Source of the DNA: Nemertoderma westbladi
Lineage: Eukaryota > Xenacoelomorpha > Nemertodermatida > Nemertodermatidae
Assembly: GCA_032718475.1 (NCBI GenBank)
Contig: JAUCBJ010000687.1
Coordinates: forward strand, 1 to 33,145
Direction: 5' to 3'
Length of the DNA: 33,145 nt
Positions 1 through 8,786 of this stretch are shown here, piece by piece; positions within the stretch are counted from its first letter, which is position 1, and each line of letters begins with the position of its first letter. Made by a program: the position numbers and the translations under genes. Below the pieces are notes generated by a model. The model had not been told where the DNA came from. It did not search any database and saw nothing but the letters and a program-made list of their open reading frames with translations.

Positions 1-46
1 ATTATTCTTTGAAGTCGCCGCACTGGTATACGACTAGGCTGTTGAG

Positions 47-3000
47 ATGTCTCTGTGTCCTAGGGCGCCCGCTTGTTGCGGCTGCCACGCTAAGAAAGGG
101 CGATGCATTCGTTGCGTGTGCGTCAAACAGGGTCGCCCTTGCACGTCATGTGCCCCTTCGATAAACAGTCTGTGCGAAAACGCGTTGGGGTCCGTTAATT
201 CGCAGCCAAACATTTCCTTCGACGACAAAAGCGCCGATCGATGCTCTCCATCAAGGAGTTCGACGCAGCCAATGGTTAACGTGCATTCGGGAGATGGATA
301 TATCCTAGACGAGACTCTTCTAGATTCGGACAGGACGTTAGATGGGTTTGTTAGCGTTGTCACGAGCTCTTCTCCTTCAACTACAATGAGGGCGGTTTCC
401 CATTCTAACTCTTCTTGGATAACATCTCCCACGAAGGTAGGGAGAGATCTGTCCCCAGGCGAGGCACAGGCTCGGGCATTAGCAATAATTGACAGGGCCC
501 GTCGTGGTAGTGAAGCAATAGCTTATCAGTCATCTTCCTTGGGTGAGGGAGTGTCGGAAGCTGGTTCGGTACTTCCAGTTTCTGGCGTCGGTGAGTCGGT
601 CCCTTCGGTATCTGGGATTGGTGAGTCGGTTCCCCTAGTGTCTGGAGTAGGTGAGTCGGTTCCTTCGGTGTCTGGGGTTGGTGAGTCGGTTCCTTCAGTG
701 TCTGGAGTCGGCGAGTCGGTTCCTCGAGTGTCTGGGGGCGGTGAGTCAGTCAGTTCAGTGTCTAGAGTCGGTGAGTCGGTTTCTCAAGTGTATGGAATCG
801 GTGAGTCGGTTCCTCAAGTGCCTGGGGTTGGTGAGTCGGTTCCTCAGCTGTCTGGAGTAGGTGAGTCGGTTCCTTCGGTGTACGGGGTCGGTGAGTCAGT
901 TCCTTCACTGTCTGGAGTAGGTGAGTCGGTTCCTTCGGTGTCCGGAGTTGTGACTGGAGTAGGTGAGTCGGTTCCTTCAGTATCTGGATTCGGTGAATCT
1001 GTCTGTTCAGTGTCTGGAGTCGGTGAGTCGGCTCTTCAAATGTCTCGTGTCGGTGAGTCGGTTCCTCAGGCCTCCGGGGTCGGTGAGTCATTCCGCTCAG
1101 TGTCTGGAGTCGATGAGTCGGTTCCTCCAGTGTCTGGAGTAGGTGAGTCGGTTCCTTCAGTATCTGGATTCGGTGAATCTGTCCGTTCAGTGTCTGGAGT
1201 CGGTGAGTCGGCTCCTCAAATGTCTCGTGTCGGTGAGTCGGTTTCTCAGGGGTCTCGGGTCGGTGAGTCATTCCGCTCAGTGTCTGGAGTCGATGAGTCG
1301 GTTCCTCGAGTTTCTGGAGTCGGTGAGTCAGTTCCTTCGGTGTTAGGGGTTGGTGAGTCTGTCCGTTTAGTCTCTGGAGTCGGTGAGTCGGCCCCTCAAG
1401 TGTCTGGAATCGGCGGGTCGGTTCCTTCATTGTCTGGAGTCGGTGAGTCGGTTCCTCAAGTGTCTAGGGTTGGTGAGTCGGTTCCTGAAGAGTATGGGGT
1501 CGGTGAGTTGGTTCCTTATGTGTCTGGAGTCGGTGAGTCAGTCCCTTCGGTGTCTGGAGTCGGTGGGTCGGCCCCTCGGGTGTCTGGAGTCCGTGGGTCG
1601 GTTCCTTCATTCTCTGGAGTCGGTGATTCGGTCCCTCGAGTGTCTGGGGTTGGTGAGTCGGTTCCTCAAGAGTATGGTGTCGGTGAGTTGGTTCCTTCAG
1701 TGTCTGGAGTCGGTGAGTCAGTCCCTTCAGTATCTGGAGTCGATGAGTCGGCCCCTCAAGTGTCTGGAGTCGGTGGGTCACTTCCCTCGGTGTCTGTTAT
1801 CAGTGTGTCGGTCCCTTCGGTGTCTGTTGGTATTGGTGTGTCGGGCACTCAAGGGTCTGGGGTCGGCTCGTCAGGGCCTCCAATGTCTGGAGCTGGCACG
1901 TGTCCAGTATGTTTGAGGGTCTTTGGAATAAAAGCCAATGGGACTCTGCGCACACATGGCCCACCTGCCAACCGGTGCCTGGGATCTAGTGTCCAGCCAG
2001 ATGCTTCAGCCTCCTTGCAAGGTCCCCCCGTGCCCATATTCCTCTCACAACCTCCACAACATTCATCAATAATAGACCATCCACTACCTTCTGGCTCTCT
2101 CACAAGTCACCACCGGTTAGACCCTCCCTCGACTAATGACTCTTACGTCAGTGACATTTTCTGCGGCAGTTTACTGGACGAAACCGTTATTGCACAGAAC
2201 ATCACTTCCAGTACGACTCTGATTGCCCCATCATCCCCGCCGGAGGTCCCCACCCCGGCACTCCCAGACTTCCACTCATGCACACTCGCGTTTAACTGGA
2301 ACGGTATTCCCGGTGAGGTTTACCTGGGTCGCCTCAAACTAGCATACGACGAGATAGCTCATTGGAACTCCAGTTTGTTCGAGATTCCTCGATCTCAGGC
2401 GGGTAAAGAGTTTATATCGGCGATGACTAAACTGCTAAATGCGTTTGGCGAGGGTTCCAATATGGAGGGCTTGGCGATGTATGCAGTCATGGTAATGCCC
2501 AAATTAATGCTGCAAGCTGCGACGAGACCGGTTGAACCTGGTGGCAGTGTGAGTAAGACTCTGCAGAGGAGGTTGGAACTATGGCGGGAAGGAAACATTG
2601 AGGAACTCTTACTTGAAGGGCGCGCTCTGGTTGCTCGCAGGAAGGGCCTCGGGAATAAAATACACCCGGACCATTCCCGGAAGCGGTTTATTCACGCCAT
2701 GAACAAAGGCCGAGTTGGCGCCGCGGTAGATATCGTTGAAGATGGCACTGGTTCCAGAGTCCTTGGGATCAATGAGGAAATCGGTGGAAAAACGGTAAAA
2801 GATATTCTAATAGAAAAACACCCTGGACCGGGTCCAATAGATCCCTCTTTAATCGAAACCTCCTGGCCAGATTCTGTAGATTTTCATCCCGCGGTCTTTG
2901 ATAGCATCAATAGTGACGCCGTGCTCTCCTGTGTACTCCACTCCCACGGTTCCCCAGGTCCCTCCGGCCTCGATGCAGACGCCTGGCGACGCGCCATGAC

Positions 3001-4810
3001 AGCCTTCGGTAATGTATCCTGCGACCTTAGGAAGGCCGTGGCAGGGGTAGCGAGGCGTTTGGCGACGGAACACATCGACTCCGCGAGTTTACTTCCCTAC
3101 AATGCGAGTCGGTTAGTGCCACTCGATAAACAACCAGGGGTTCGACCAATTGGGGTGGGCGAGGTACTACGGAGGATTATTGGGAAGGTGGTCGGGAGGA
3201 TAGCGAAGTTCGACCTTGGTGACCTGGCGGGTAACACCCAACTGTGTGCGGGGCAAGTCGGTGGTATAGAACACACTGTGCATGCCCTACGGGAACACTT
3301 TGAACAGCCTGAATGCGACGGCCTCCTTTTGATTGACGCAAAGAATGCGTTCAACGCCTTGAATCGCCGTTTAACCCTTCTGAACTGCCAGGTACTTTGT
3401 CCAGTTCTCTTCACCATCCTAACCAATTCCTATCGGGAACCGTCGCCGCTTTTCGTAGGAAATGACGTTATCTGGTCGCAAGAGGGGTCAACCCAAGGGG
3501 ATTCTCTGGCGATGCAGATGTTTGCAGTCAGCACATTGCCAATGGTTAAGAAACTAGAACCTATTCTTATGAATTGCCACACGTATGTGGCTTCCCCCAT
3601 CCAACCTTTGGGTTCCCCCCACCAACCTTCGGGTCCCCCCCTCAAACCGGCGGGTTTCCCCATCCAACCGGCGGTTTCCCCCCTCCAACCTCCGGATTCC
3701 CCCCTCCAACCGGGGGGCTCCCCCCGCCAACCGGTGGGCTCCCCCCTCCAACCAGTGGGCCCCCACCTCCAACCAGTGGGTTCCCCCCTCCAACCTCCGG
3801 ATTCCCCCCTCCAACCGGTGGGCTCCCCCCGCCAACCGGTGGGCTCCCCCCGCCAACCGGTGGGCTCCCCCCGCCAACTGGTGGGCTCCCCCCTCCAACT
3901 GGTGGGCTCCCCCCTCCAACCGGTGGGCCCCCCCCTCCAACCAGTGGGTTCCCCCCTCCAACATTCGGGCTCCCCCCTCAAACCTTCGGGTTCCCCCCTC
4001 CAACCTTCGGATTCCCCCCTCAAACCTTCGGGCTTCCCCCTCGAATGGGCGGTTTCCCCCCTTCAACCATCGGGTTCCCCCCTCCAACCTTTGGGTTCCC
4101 CCCTCCAAACTTCGGGCTCCCCCCTCAAACCTTTGGGTTCCCTCATCAAACCTACGGGTCCCCCGCTCCAACCGGCGGGTTCCACCCTCCAACCTTCGGG
4201 TCCCCACCCCCAACCGGTGGGTTCACCCCTCCAACCATCGGGTTCCCCCCTCCAATCCTCGGGTCCCCCCCTCCAACCATCAGGTCCCCTCCTTCAACTA
4301 TTGGGTTCCCCCCTCCAACATTTGGGTTCCCCCCTCCAACTATCGGGTTCCCCCTTCCAATCTCCGGGTTCCCCCTTCCAACCTTTGGGTTCCCCCCTCC
4401 AACCTTCGGGTTCCCCCCTCCAACAGGTGGGTTCCCCCTTCCAATCGGTGGGTTCCCCCCTCCAACCGGAGGGTTCCCCTCTCCAACCGGTGGTTTCCCC
4501 CCTCCAACTGGCGGGTTCCCCCCTCCAACCAGGGGGTTCCCCCCTCCAACCTTCGGGTTCCCCCCTCCAACCTTCGGGTTCCCCCCTCCAACCGGCGGGT
4601 CCCCCCAACAACCATTGGGTTCCCCCCTCCCAACGGTGGGATCCAAATTCCAACAGGCGGGTTCCCCCCTCCAACAGGCGGGTTGCCCCCTCCAACAGGC
4701 AGGTTCCCCCCTACAACCACAACCGGCGGTTTCCCCCCTACAACCGGCGGTCTCCTCCACCCAACCAGGGGTTTACCCAGACCGAGAGGCGGTTTCATCG
4801 GATCCGATGA
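47..4810 (+). CDS. Retrotransposon polyprotein, N-terminal part (Cys cluster, C2H2 finger, RT motifs up to B)
   Basis: The ATG at 47 is the first ATG and follows an in-frame TAG at 35-37. Residues about 10-44 form a Cys-rich cluster (CCGC, CIRCVC, CTSC). Residues about 175-600 are decapeptide repeats of the type GESVPSVSGV. A C2H2-type finger (CPVC to H and C) lies near residues 618-643. RT signatures follow: RLVPLDKQPGVRPIGVGEVL, motif A LIDAKNAF with catalytic Asp at residue 1097 (base 3335), and motif B STQGD at 1148-1152. After LPMVKKL the frame runs into about 50 seven-residue repeats (GSPLQPS type) and stops at 4810 without reaching the YADD motif, which lies in another frame. The protein should act on element RNA and target DNA. 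Family assignment is strong; an active product from this frame alone is unlikely. Confidence 0.85.
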   Translation: MSLCPRAPACCGCHAKKGRCIRCVCVKQGRPCTSCAPSINSLCENALGSVNSQPNISFDDKSADRCSPSRSSTQPMVNVHSGDGYILDETLLDSDRTLDGFVSVVTSSSPSTTMRAVSHSNSSWITSPTKVGRDLSPGEAQARALAIIDRARRGSEAIAYQSSSLGEGVSEAGSVLPVSGVGESVPSVSGIGESVPLVSGVGESVPSVSGVGESVPSVSGVGESVPRVSGGGESVSSVSRVGESVSQVYGIGESVPQVPGVGESVPQLSGVGESVPSVYGVGESVPSLSGVGESVPSVSGVVTGVGESVPSVSGFGESVCSVSGVGESALQMSRVGESVPQASGVGESFRSVSGVDESVPPVSGVGESVPSVSGFGESVRSVSGVGESAPQMSRVGESVSQGSRVGESFRSVSGVDESVPRVSGVGESVPSVLGVGESVRLVSGVGESAPQVSGIGGSVPSLSGVGESVPQVSRVGESVPEEYGVGELVPYVSGVGESVPSVSGVGGSAPRVSGVRGSVPSFSGVGDSVPRVSGVGESVPQEYGVGELVPSVSGVGESVPSVSGVDESAPQVSGVGGSLPSVSVISVSVPSVSVGIGVSGTQGSGVGSSGPPMSGAGTCPVCLRVFGIKANGTLRTHGPPANRCLGSSVQPDASASLQGPPVPIFLSQPPQHSSIIDHPLPSGSLTSHHRLDPPSTNDSYVSDIFCGSLLDETVIAQNITSSTTLIAPSSPPEVPTPALPDFHSCTLAFNWNGIPGEVYLGRLKLAYDEIAHWNSSLFEIPRSQAGKEFISAMTKLLNAFGEGSNMEGLAMYAVMVMPKLMLQAATRPVEPGGSVSKTLQRRLELWREGNIEELLLEGRALVARRKGLGNKIHPDHSRKRFIHAMNKGRVGAAVDIVEDGTGSRVLGINEEIGGKTVKDILIEKHPGPGPIDPSLIETSWPDSVDFHPAVFDSINSDAVLSCVLHSHGSPGPSGLDADAWRRAMTAFGNVSCDLRKAVAGVARRLATEHIDSASLLPYNASRLVPLDKQPGVRPIGVGEVLRRIIGKVVGRIAKFDLGDLAGNTQLCAGQVGGIEHTVHALREHFEQPECDGLLLIDAKNAFNALNRRLTLLNCQVLCPVLFTILTNSYREPSPLFVGNDVIWSQEGSTQGDSLAMQMFAVSTLPMVKKLEPILMNCHTYVASPIQPLGSPHQPSGPPLKPAGFPIQPAVSPLQPPDSPLQPGGSPRQPVGSPLQPVGPHLQPVGSPLQPPDSPLQPVGSPRQPVGSPRQPVGSPRQLVGSPLQLVGSPLQPVGPPLQPVGSPLQHSGSPLKPSGSPLQPSDSPLKPSGFPLEWAVSPLQPSGSPLQPLGSPLQTSGSPLKPLGSLIKPTGPPLQPAGSTLQPSGPHPQPVGSPLQPSGSPLQSSGPPLQPSGPLLQLLGSPLQHLGSPLQLSGSPFQSPGSPFQPLGSPLQPSGSPLQQVGSPFQSVGSPLQPEGSPLQPVVSPLQLAGSPLQPGGSPLQPSGSPLQPSGSPLQPAGPPNNHWVPPSQRWDPNSNRRVPPSNRRVAPSNRQVPPYNHNRRFPPYNRRSPPPNQGFTQTERRFHRIR
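561..1850 (+). repeat. 30-bp coding minisatellite in retrotransposon N-terminus
   Basis: About 40 units of 30 bp (GTGAGTCGGTTCCTTCGGTG plus 10 more bases) encode a ten-residue repeat, GESVPSVSGV type. Almost every change keeps the frame. A block of six units is duplicated: 961-1140 and 1141-1320 are almost identical at an offset of 180 bp, showing recent unequal exchange or slippage. Secondary open frames on both strands here are by-products of the 30-bp period. Confidence 0.93.
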
Positions 4811-6360
4811 CCTTTCCGGGTATCCACAAGTGGTATGCGGATGATGGCAGCGCTGCTGGTAACCTCGGAATGCTACGTGACTATTGGGAGGAAGCGGCTA
4901 CCATCGGGCCTGGCTATGGATATTACCCCACAAAGGCATTTCTTATTGTGAAGAACTCAAAGCGCGAAGAGGCCAACGCGATTTTCTCTGGCCTCCCTGT
5001 TGAAGTGGTCGATGGTCATCGAGTCCTGGGGTCCGTAATAGGGTCCACATCCTACTGTGCTGGGTATCTGGAGAAGCGAGTTGATGTCATCTGTCGCCAA
5101 CTAAAACACCTCAACGATTTCGCAGTGACTGCTCCCCACCCCGCGTACGGATGCCTGGTCCGTGGCTTACAGCCAAAGGTAAACTTCTTGGCTCGCACCA
5201 CACCCGGGTTAGTCGGTCACTTGGATCGAGTTGAGGAAACACTCTCCAGCACAGTCATCCCGACACTCACTGGCAGATACCCACCCGGCCTTTCGGAACG
5301 ACAGCTGCTGGCACTCCCTGTGAGGGAGGGGGGGCTAGCTATAAATCAACCTCAGGATGAGGTGGAAAGCTATGAGAAGTCGTTGCGACTCTGCGAGCCC
5401 CTACGGTGTTCGGACCCAGCCGCTCGTACAACACAGCAGACCATCCTGCGTGAGATCCGCAAGGAGCAGGATGAGGCTGTGAAGACTCGATGTGCGGCGG
5501 TTGATGCTCAACTGTCCGGAGACGCCCTCTACCATCGGACACTGGCGAAGGAGCGTGGAGCGTCAGCATGGCTCTCGGCCCTACCCATTTCCAGATACAA
5601 CTTTTCCCTACACAAATCCGCTTTCCGGGATGCGTTGTGTCTGCGATTTGGGTGGGAGCCCCCGAGGCTGCCCGCCAACTGCTCCTGCGGTGCTGTATTC
5701 ACCATCTCCCACTCCCTTCACTGCCCTATGGGAGCCTACCCGATCCTGCGGCACAATGAGGTCCGCGATTTCCTCGCCGAGCTCCTCAGCGAGGTCGCAC
5801 ACGACGTTGAGGTGGAACCCCATCTCCAGCCGATCGAGGGCGAGTCTTTCCGCCTGAGATCTGCTACGGTAGACCCGGAGGCCCGTCTGGACGTTGCGGC
5901 GAGTGGGCTGTGGGGTGGGCGCTTCGAGCGGGTGTATATCGACGTCAAGGTATTCAACCCTCTGTGCTCCTCCAATCCTCGCTCCATGGATGCTGCTTAC
6001 AGCAAACATGAGCGAGAGAAACGGAGGAAGTACGAGGAGAGAATCAATGACATCGAGCACGCCGGCTTCTCGCCTTTTGTAATTGCTACAACTGGTGGGG
6101 CCAGCCGCTCAGCCCACGCGCTCCTCACACGCATTGCGCTCTTACTGTTGGCGAAACGGGATGCTCCCTACTCGCAGACTCTCTCCCTCATCAGGACTCG
6201 GTTGAGTTTCGCCCTCCTCCGTTCCTCCATCATGTGCCTCCGGGGCGCACGGAAGCCGAAGGCTAGGCTGGCAACGAGACAGACGATGCGGGAGACCGGC
6301 GTGAGCGCGGCTGTAGCCGAGGCTGGGATTGCATTAAATAGTTTCAACAATAATTATTAA
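3574..6360 (+). CDS. Retrotransposon polyprotein, C-terminal part (RT motif C, zinc knuckle, endonuclease)
   Basis: This frame is one register back from the N-terminal part. It opens at 3574 without an ATG and is low complexity (PTFGFPP heptads) to about 4780. The conserved part then resumes: RT motif C, WYADD (YADD at 4834-4845), and the thumb-like region. A CCHC knuckle CSC..H...HC follows at 5680-5724. The restriction-like endonuclease core has RLD (Asp at 5890) followed by a YIDVKVFNP block (Asp at 5941, Lys at 5947). The endonuclease nicks the target and primes reverse transcription. An ATG at 4807 lies just before motif C, but a protein starting there would lack RT motifs A and B. The part after 4800 has no stop or obvious damage, so it was conserved until recently. 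Confidence 0.85.
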   Translation: MPHVCGFPHPTFGFPPPTFGSPPQTGGFPHPTGGFPPPTSGFPPPTGGLPPPTGGLPPPTSGPPPPTSGFPPPTSGFPPPTGGLPPPTGGLPPPTGGLPPPTGGLPPPTGGLPPPTGGPPPPTSGFPPPTFGLPPQTFGFPPPTFGFPPQTFGLPPRMGGFPPSTIGFPPPTFGFPPPNFGLPPQTFGFPHQTYGSPAPTGGFHPPTFGSPPPTGGFTPPTIGFPPPILGSPPPTIRSPPSTIGFPPPTFGFPPPTIGFPLPISGFPLPTFGFPPPTFGFPPPTGGFPLPIGGFPPPTGGFPSPTGGFPPPTGGFPPPTRGFPPPTFGFPPPTFGFPPPTGGSPQQPLGSPLPTVGSKFQQAGSPLQQAGCPLQQAGSPLQPQPAVSPLQPAVSSTQPGVYPDREAVSSDPMTFPGIHKWYADDGSAAGNLGMLRDYWEEAATIGPGYGYYPTKAFLIVKNSKREEANAIFSGLPVEVVDGHRVLGSVIGSTSYCAGYLEKRVDVICRQLKHLNDFAVTAPHPAYGCLVRGLQPKVNFLARTTPGLVGHLDRVEETLSSTVIPTLTGRYPPGLSERQLLALPVREGGLAINQPQDEVESYEKSLRLCEPLRCSDPAARTTQQTILREIRKEQDEAVKTRCAAVDAQLSGDALYHRTLAKERGASAWLSALPISRYNFSLHKSAFRDALCLRFGWEPPRLPANCSCGAVFTISHSLHCPMGAYPILRHNEVRDFLAELLSEVAHDVEVEPHLQPIEGESFRLRSATVDPEARLDVAASGLWGGRFERVYIDVKVFNPLCSSNPRSMDAAYSKHEREKRRKYEERINDIEHAGFSPFVIATTGGASRSAHALLTRIALLLLAKRDAPYSQTLSLIRTRLSFALLRSSIMCLRGARKPKARLATRQTMRETGVSAAVAEAGIALNSFNNNY
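3590..4780 (+). repeat. 21-bp minisatellite inside RT domain, open in three forward frames
   Basis: About 50 units follow the pattern TTCCCCCCTCCAACCTTCGG plus G. As 21 is divisible by 3, each frame gives a heptad: GSPLQPS-like, PTFGFPP-like and NLRVPPS-like. All three forward frames are free of stops from 3585 to 4810. The array separates RT motif B (ends 3502) from motif C (4834), and the frame differs on the two sides. Most units carry a run of six C. Confidence 0.93.
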
Positions 6361-6434
6361 TTACCTACAATTTGTTGACATTAATTAATTCATTATGCTG
6401 CTTGTTTGTTAATGTTTATTTTATTTGTAATTGA

Positions 6435-6452
6435 AATAAAGAAATTGTTCTC

Positions 6453-6495
<43 letters not shown>
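6435..6495 (+). terminator. Poly(A) signal and 40-base A tail of the retrotransposon
   Basis: AATAAA at 6435-6440 is followed 16 bases later by 40 uninterrupted A at 6456-6495. This marks the 3' end of the inserted copy; unrelated AT-rich DNA follows. Confidence 0.9.
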
Positions 6496-6497
<2 letters not shown>

Positions 6498-6724
6498 ATA
6501 TATCGCAATAGATAAATAATGAGATAAACAACTCCAACAGCTCGAAAAAATACTTTTCCCAATTCCGAGGTACAATAAAACAAGTAGGGGTGGAGTGCAT
6601 AGTACAAATGTGAAGATGCTTTCCTAGATGCTAAAGATTGTATTCTATTAATAACACCTATGTTCTTACAAATTTTGTTTTTATTTTATATATGTGGTGT
6701 TTCCAATATAACTTTTCATCACTA
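6496..6724. other. AT-rich flank, no gene seen
   Basis: Between the poly(A) tail and the left end of the P-like transposon I see only AT-rich sequence with no coding signal. Confidence 0.6.
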
Positions 6725-6825
6725 GGGTTGGTGCGTGAAAAATTGTTGGGCTAGAAACAATCGAATAAGGGGTAACAAGGTGCCCTGAATCGAGTAGCGG
6801 GGTGTGTATTTTGTAAAAACCCGAG
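6725..6825 (+). repeat. Left terminal inverted repeat, outer part
   Basis: The reverse complement matches 10740-10850 plus 11191-11197 with scattered differences. It ends where the nested fold-back element begins (GAGGAAA, 6823-6829). Confidence 0.75.
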
Positions 6826-7539
6826 GAAACGGTCGAAATGGCGGGTTTAAAAGTAAGCCTGGGAGGCCAATTTTGAAAATCGGCTGTGATTGGCTGCAAC
6901 ATATTAGATGTCATTACACAGTGCTCTGATAATTTTTGATATTGGTTTCTATGGAGAGAGATATTCGATCAATTCAAATACACATTAAATCTTAATCATT
7001 TCACACCTGGCTGAAAGTGGAGAGTCTTCTGTGTCTTTTGACACTACAATTAATTAAATTCATGATGAGGAACATTGATAAATTATATGTATTCAGCCGT
7101 ATTTCCAGCAGCAATACCGGTACTGCATTCCAATCTGTATTGATTACAGTAGATTCGATTTAAAATAATAACACTAAACTTGTAATACCGATCAGCATGT
7201 ACTATATATAATACAGTAATAATTGGCAGTAGGCTACTTGAATATTAAAAATGTTAACCAGTCACCAGTAAACCCTACTTAATGAAGTAAATCTGCAATA
7301 CTCAGATACTGCAATATGTTGAGTGCTTACATACCTGTCCGGCAATCTTCCGAGTTTGTAATTTTGACCAGCATTTTATCAATCTTCCCTTTTATCAATT
7401 TCATTAATTGTAGTGTCAAAAGAAGCTAAAGATAAAAATTATCAGAGCACCAGTCATGTCAAATATGTAGCAGCCAATCACAGACGATTTTCAAAACTGG
7501 CTTCCTGTGCTTACTTAAATCCGCCATTTCGACCCTTTC
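6826..7539. mobile_element. Nested fold-back/MITE-like element
   Basis: The element begins GAAACGGTCGAAATGGCGG (6826) and ends with the near-exact inverse CCGCCATTTCGACCCTTTC (7539). The inverted arms are long: left about 6826-7085, right about 7365-7539, sharing AAAATCG.CTGTGATTGGCTG, GTGCTCTGATAATTTTT and TTTTGACACTACAATTAAT. There is no coding potential. It lies exactly where the left TIR of the P-like element loses its match to the right TIR, so it inserted there later. Confidence 0.75.
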
Positions 7540-7602
7540 ATGACCTACTATAATACAACCTGGTATGCTGCAGCAGCCCACTAAATTTAGTGGGCCTACT
7601 TG
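7539..7602 (+). repeat. Left terminal inverted repeat, inner part with 20-bp palindrome
   Basis: Inverse of 10688-10751. It includes the perfect palindrome GCCCACTAAATTTAGTGGGC at 7576-7595 followed by CTACTTG. Confidence 0.82.
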
Positions 7603-8441
7603 ATTCTCTTTATAAAAAATGGTTGTTTCTTAATTACTTCCTACAAGAAGCTTCTAATAACTTAGTTAAATAAAAGAAATTAATTAAAGAGAAATCAGGA
7701 GTTCTCTACGCTGTCGCTTGTCTGTCCTTTATTATGTTTTATCCTACAACTGTACTGTCACTCACTGTTAGTCAGTTAGTTCAGTAGTTACCGGTATCTG
7801 ATAGCCTCGGTCCTGTAGTCTATTATGTATTACTGTATTATTTCTGTGTAGTGTTATTATTGCATAATTTGCAATAATATGCTGTATTCTGGGATTGGCC
7901 ATACAGCAATAATACTGTAATACTGTAATAGAGTTGCTGCACTCGGCCTGTCGACGCAGCCGGTGGCCGGCGTAGAAATATTTTTATTACTGTATTAGGG
8001 CCTATCTGCCTATTGTATTATTACTGTATTATCGGTAGGCCTAATTATTAATACTTTTTTTACACCTGGCAGCCTGGCTGAGTATTTCACAGAGCCGGCG
8101 CAGGATTTTGTGCACCGGGCCACCCCCACCTGGCGTGGCTTCGCACTGATCCGGCGCAAGATTTTTTGCACCAGGCGGCGCAAGATTTTTTGCACCAGGC
8201 GCCGCGTTCGGCGCAGGAAATAAAACTTTTCAACAGGGCCCGTAACGCCGTACCTACCTGCCTAGCCTACTATATCTACAGACCAGTTTGGCATCAGTTG
8301 GACGACATATACACTCCGTCCACTGTCAGTCCGTCCGTTTTTGCCTCTTTGTTATAGGCTAGGCTTCTATTAGGCCTACCTGATTACACTACCAACTACC
8401 AGTAGGCTAAATTTATATTGCTGTATTTAACTAAATATATA
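7603..8441 (+). other. 5' region of P-like transposon, with 24-bp repeats
   Basis: No gene is seen. At about 8093-8220 a unit of about 24 bp (GGCGCAAGATTTTTTGCACC) is repeated three to four times. The rest is rich in TACTGTA and TAATACTG strings. The transposase promoter would be expected here, but no clear TATA element was identified. Confidence 0.5.
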
Positions 8442-8786
8442 ATGGTTGGAAAGTGTTGCGTAGTTGGGTGTAGGTCGGGATATTCGTCAGAAGCTTCGCC
8501 AGGAACTGGAACTCCCTCAACGTTTAGTTTCCCGAAACAACCCGATGTGCGGTGCCGGTGGATCCAGTTTATGTCGAATAGAGCCAGTACAACGACATCG
8601 TCTGTCACAGTGACATCGCCATGGGCCCCATCTGATCACTCCAAGGTGTGTATTTTACATTTTGAGGATCAATGGATCAACAGGAATGCCCAACGTTTAA
8701 CGCTAAAATCCGGTGCGTTTCCTTCGATGTACCCGGCCTGTAACCCTGTATCCTCTATAAAACAAGTAACTCTTGAAAACCCTTGA
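8442..8786 (+). pseudogene. THAP-type zinc finger domain of P-like transposase
   Basis: The ATG at 8442 opens 114 codons. The zinc ligands of a C2CH THAP finger are visible: CCVVGC near the N-terminus, then a Trp-containing middle (RCRWIQF), the CILH pair (C-x2-H), and the closing AFPSMYP block that resembles the conserved AVPTIF-type end of THAP domains. THAP domains bind DNA, and in P-type transposases they recognise sites near the element ends. The frame ends at the TGA at 8784-8786, where the transposase continues one register away, so a one-base frame shift separates finger and catalytic part. Confidence 0.82.

Larger units (their letters stand above)
1..6495 (+). mobile_element. Non-LTR retrotransposon with C-terminal restriction-like endonuclease, near full length
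   Basis: The order of parts is a 5' leader (1-46), an N-terminal Cys cluster, a 30-bp minisatellite, a C2H2 finger, RT, a CCHC knuckle, a PD-(D/E)XK-like endonuclease, a stop at 6358-6360, AATAAA at 6435-6440 and a pure A tract at 6456-6495. This order is known from R2-like (endonuclease-type) LINEs, in which the enzyme nicks DNA and the RT copies element RNA at the nick. The long unbroken poly(A) suggests recent insertion. The 5' junction is at or before the window start, so no target duplication could be checked. The coding region changes frame within the 21-bp array at 3590-4780, so this copy is either dead or uses frameshifting. The exact clade is not assigned. Confidence 0.88.

Noticed and set aside
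3583-4830. 21-bp array as a spliced intron (donor GTATGT at 3583; acceptors CAG at 4780 or AAG at 4830)
   Set aside because: None of the GT-AG pairs I tried joins the upstream RT frame to the YADD frame. The idea stays open only if other donors are used.
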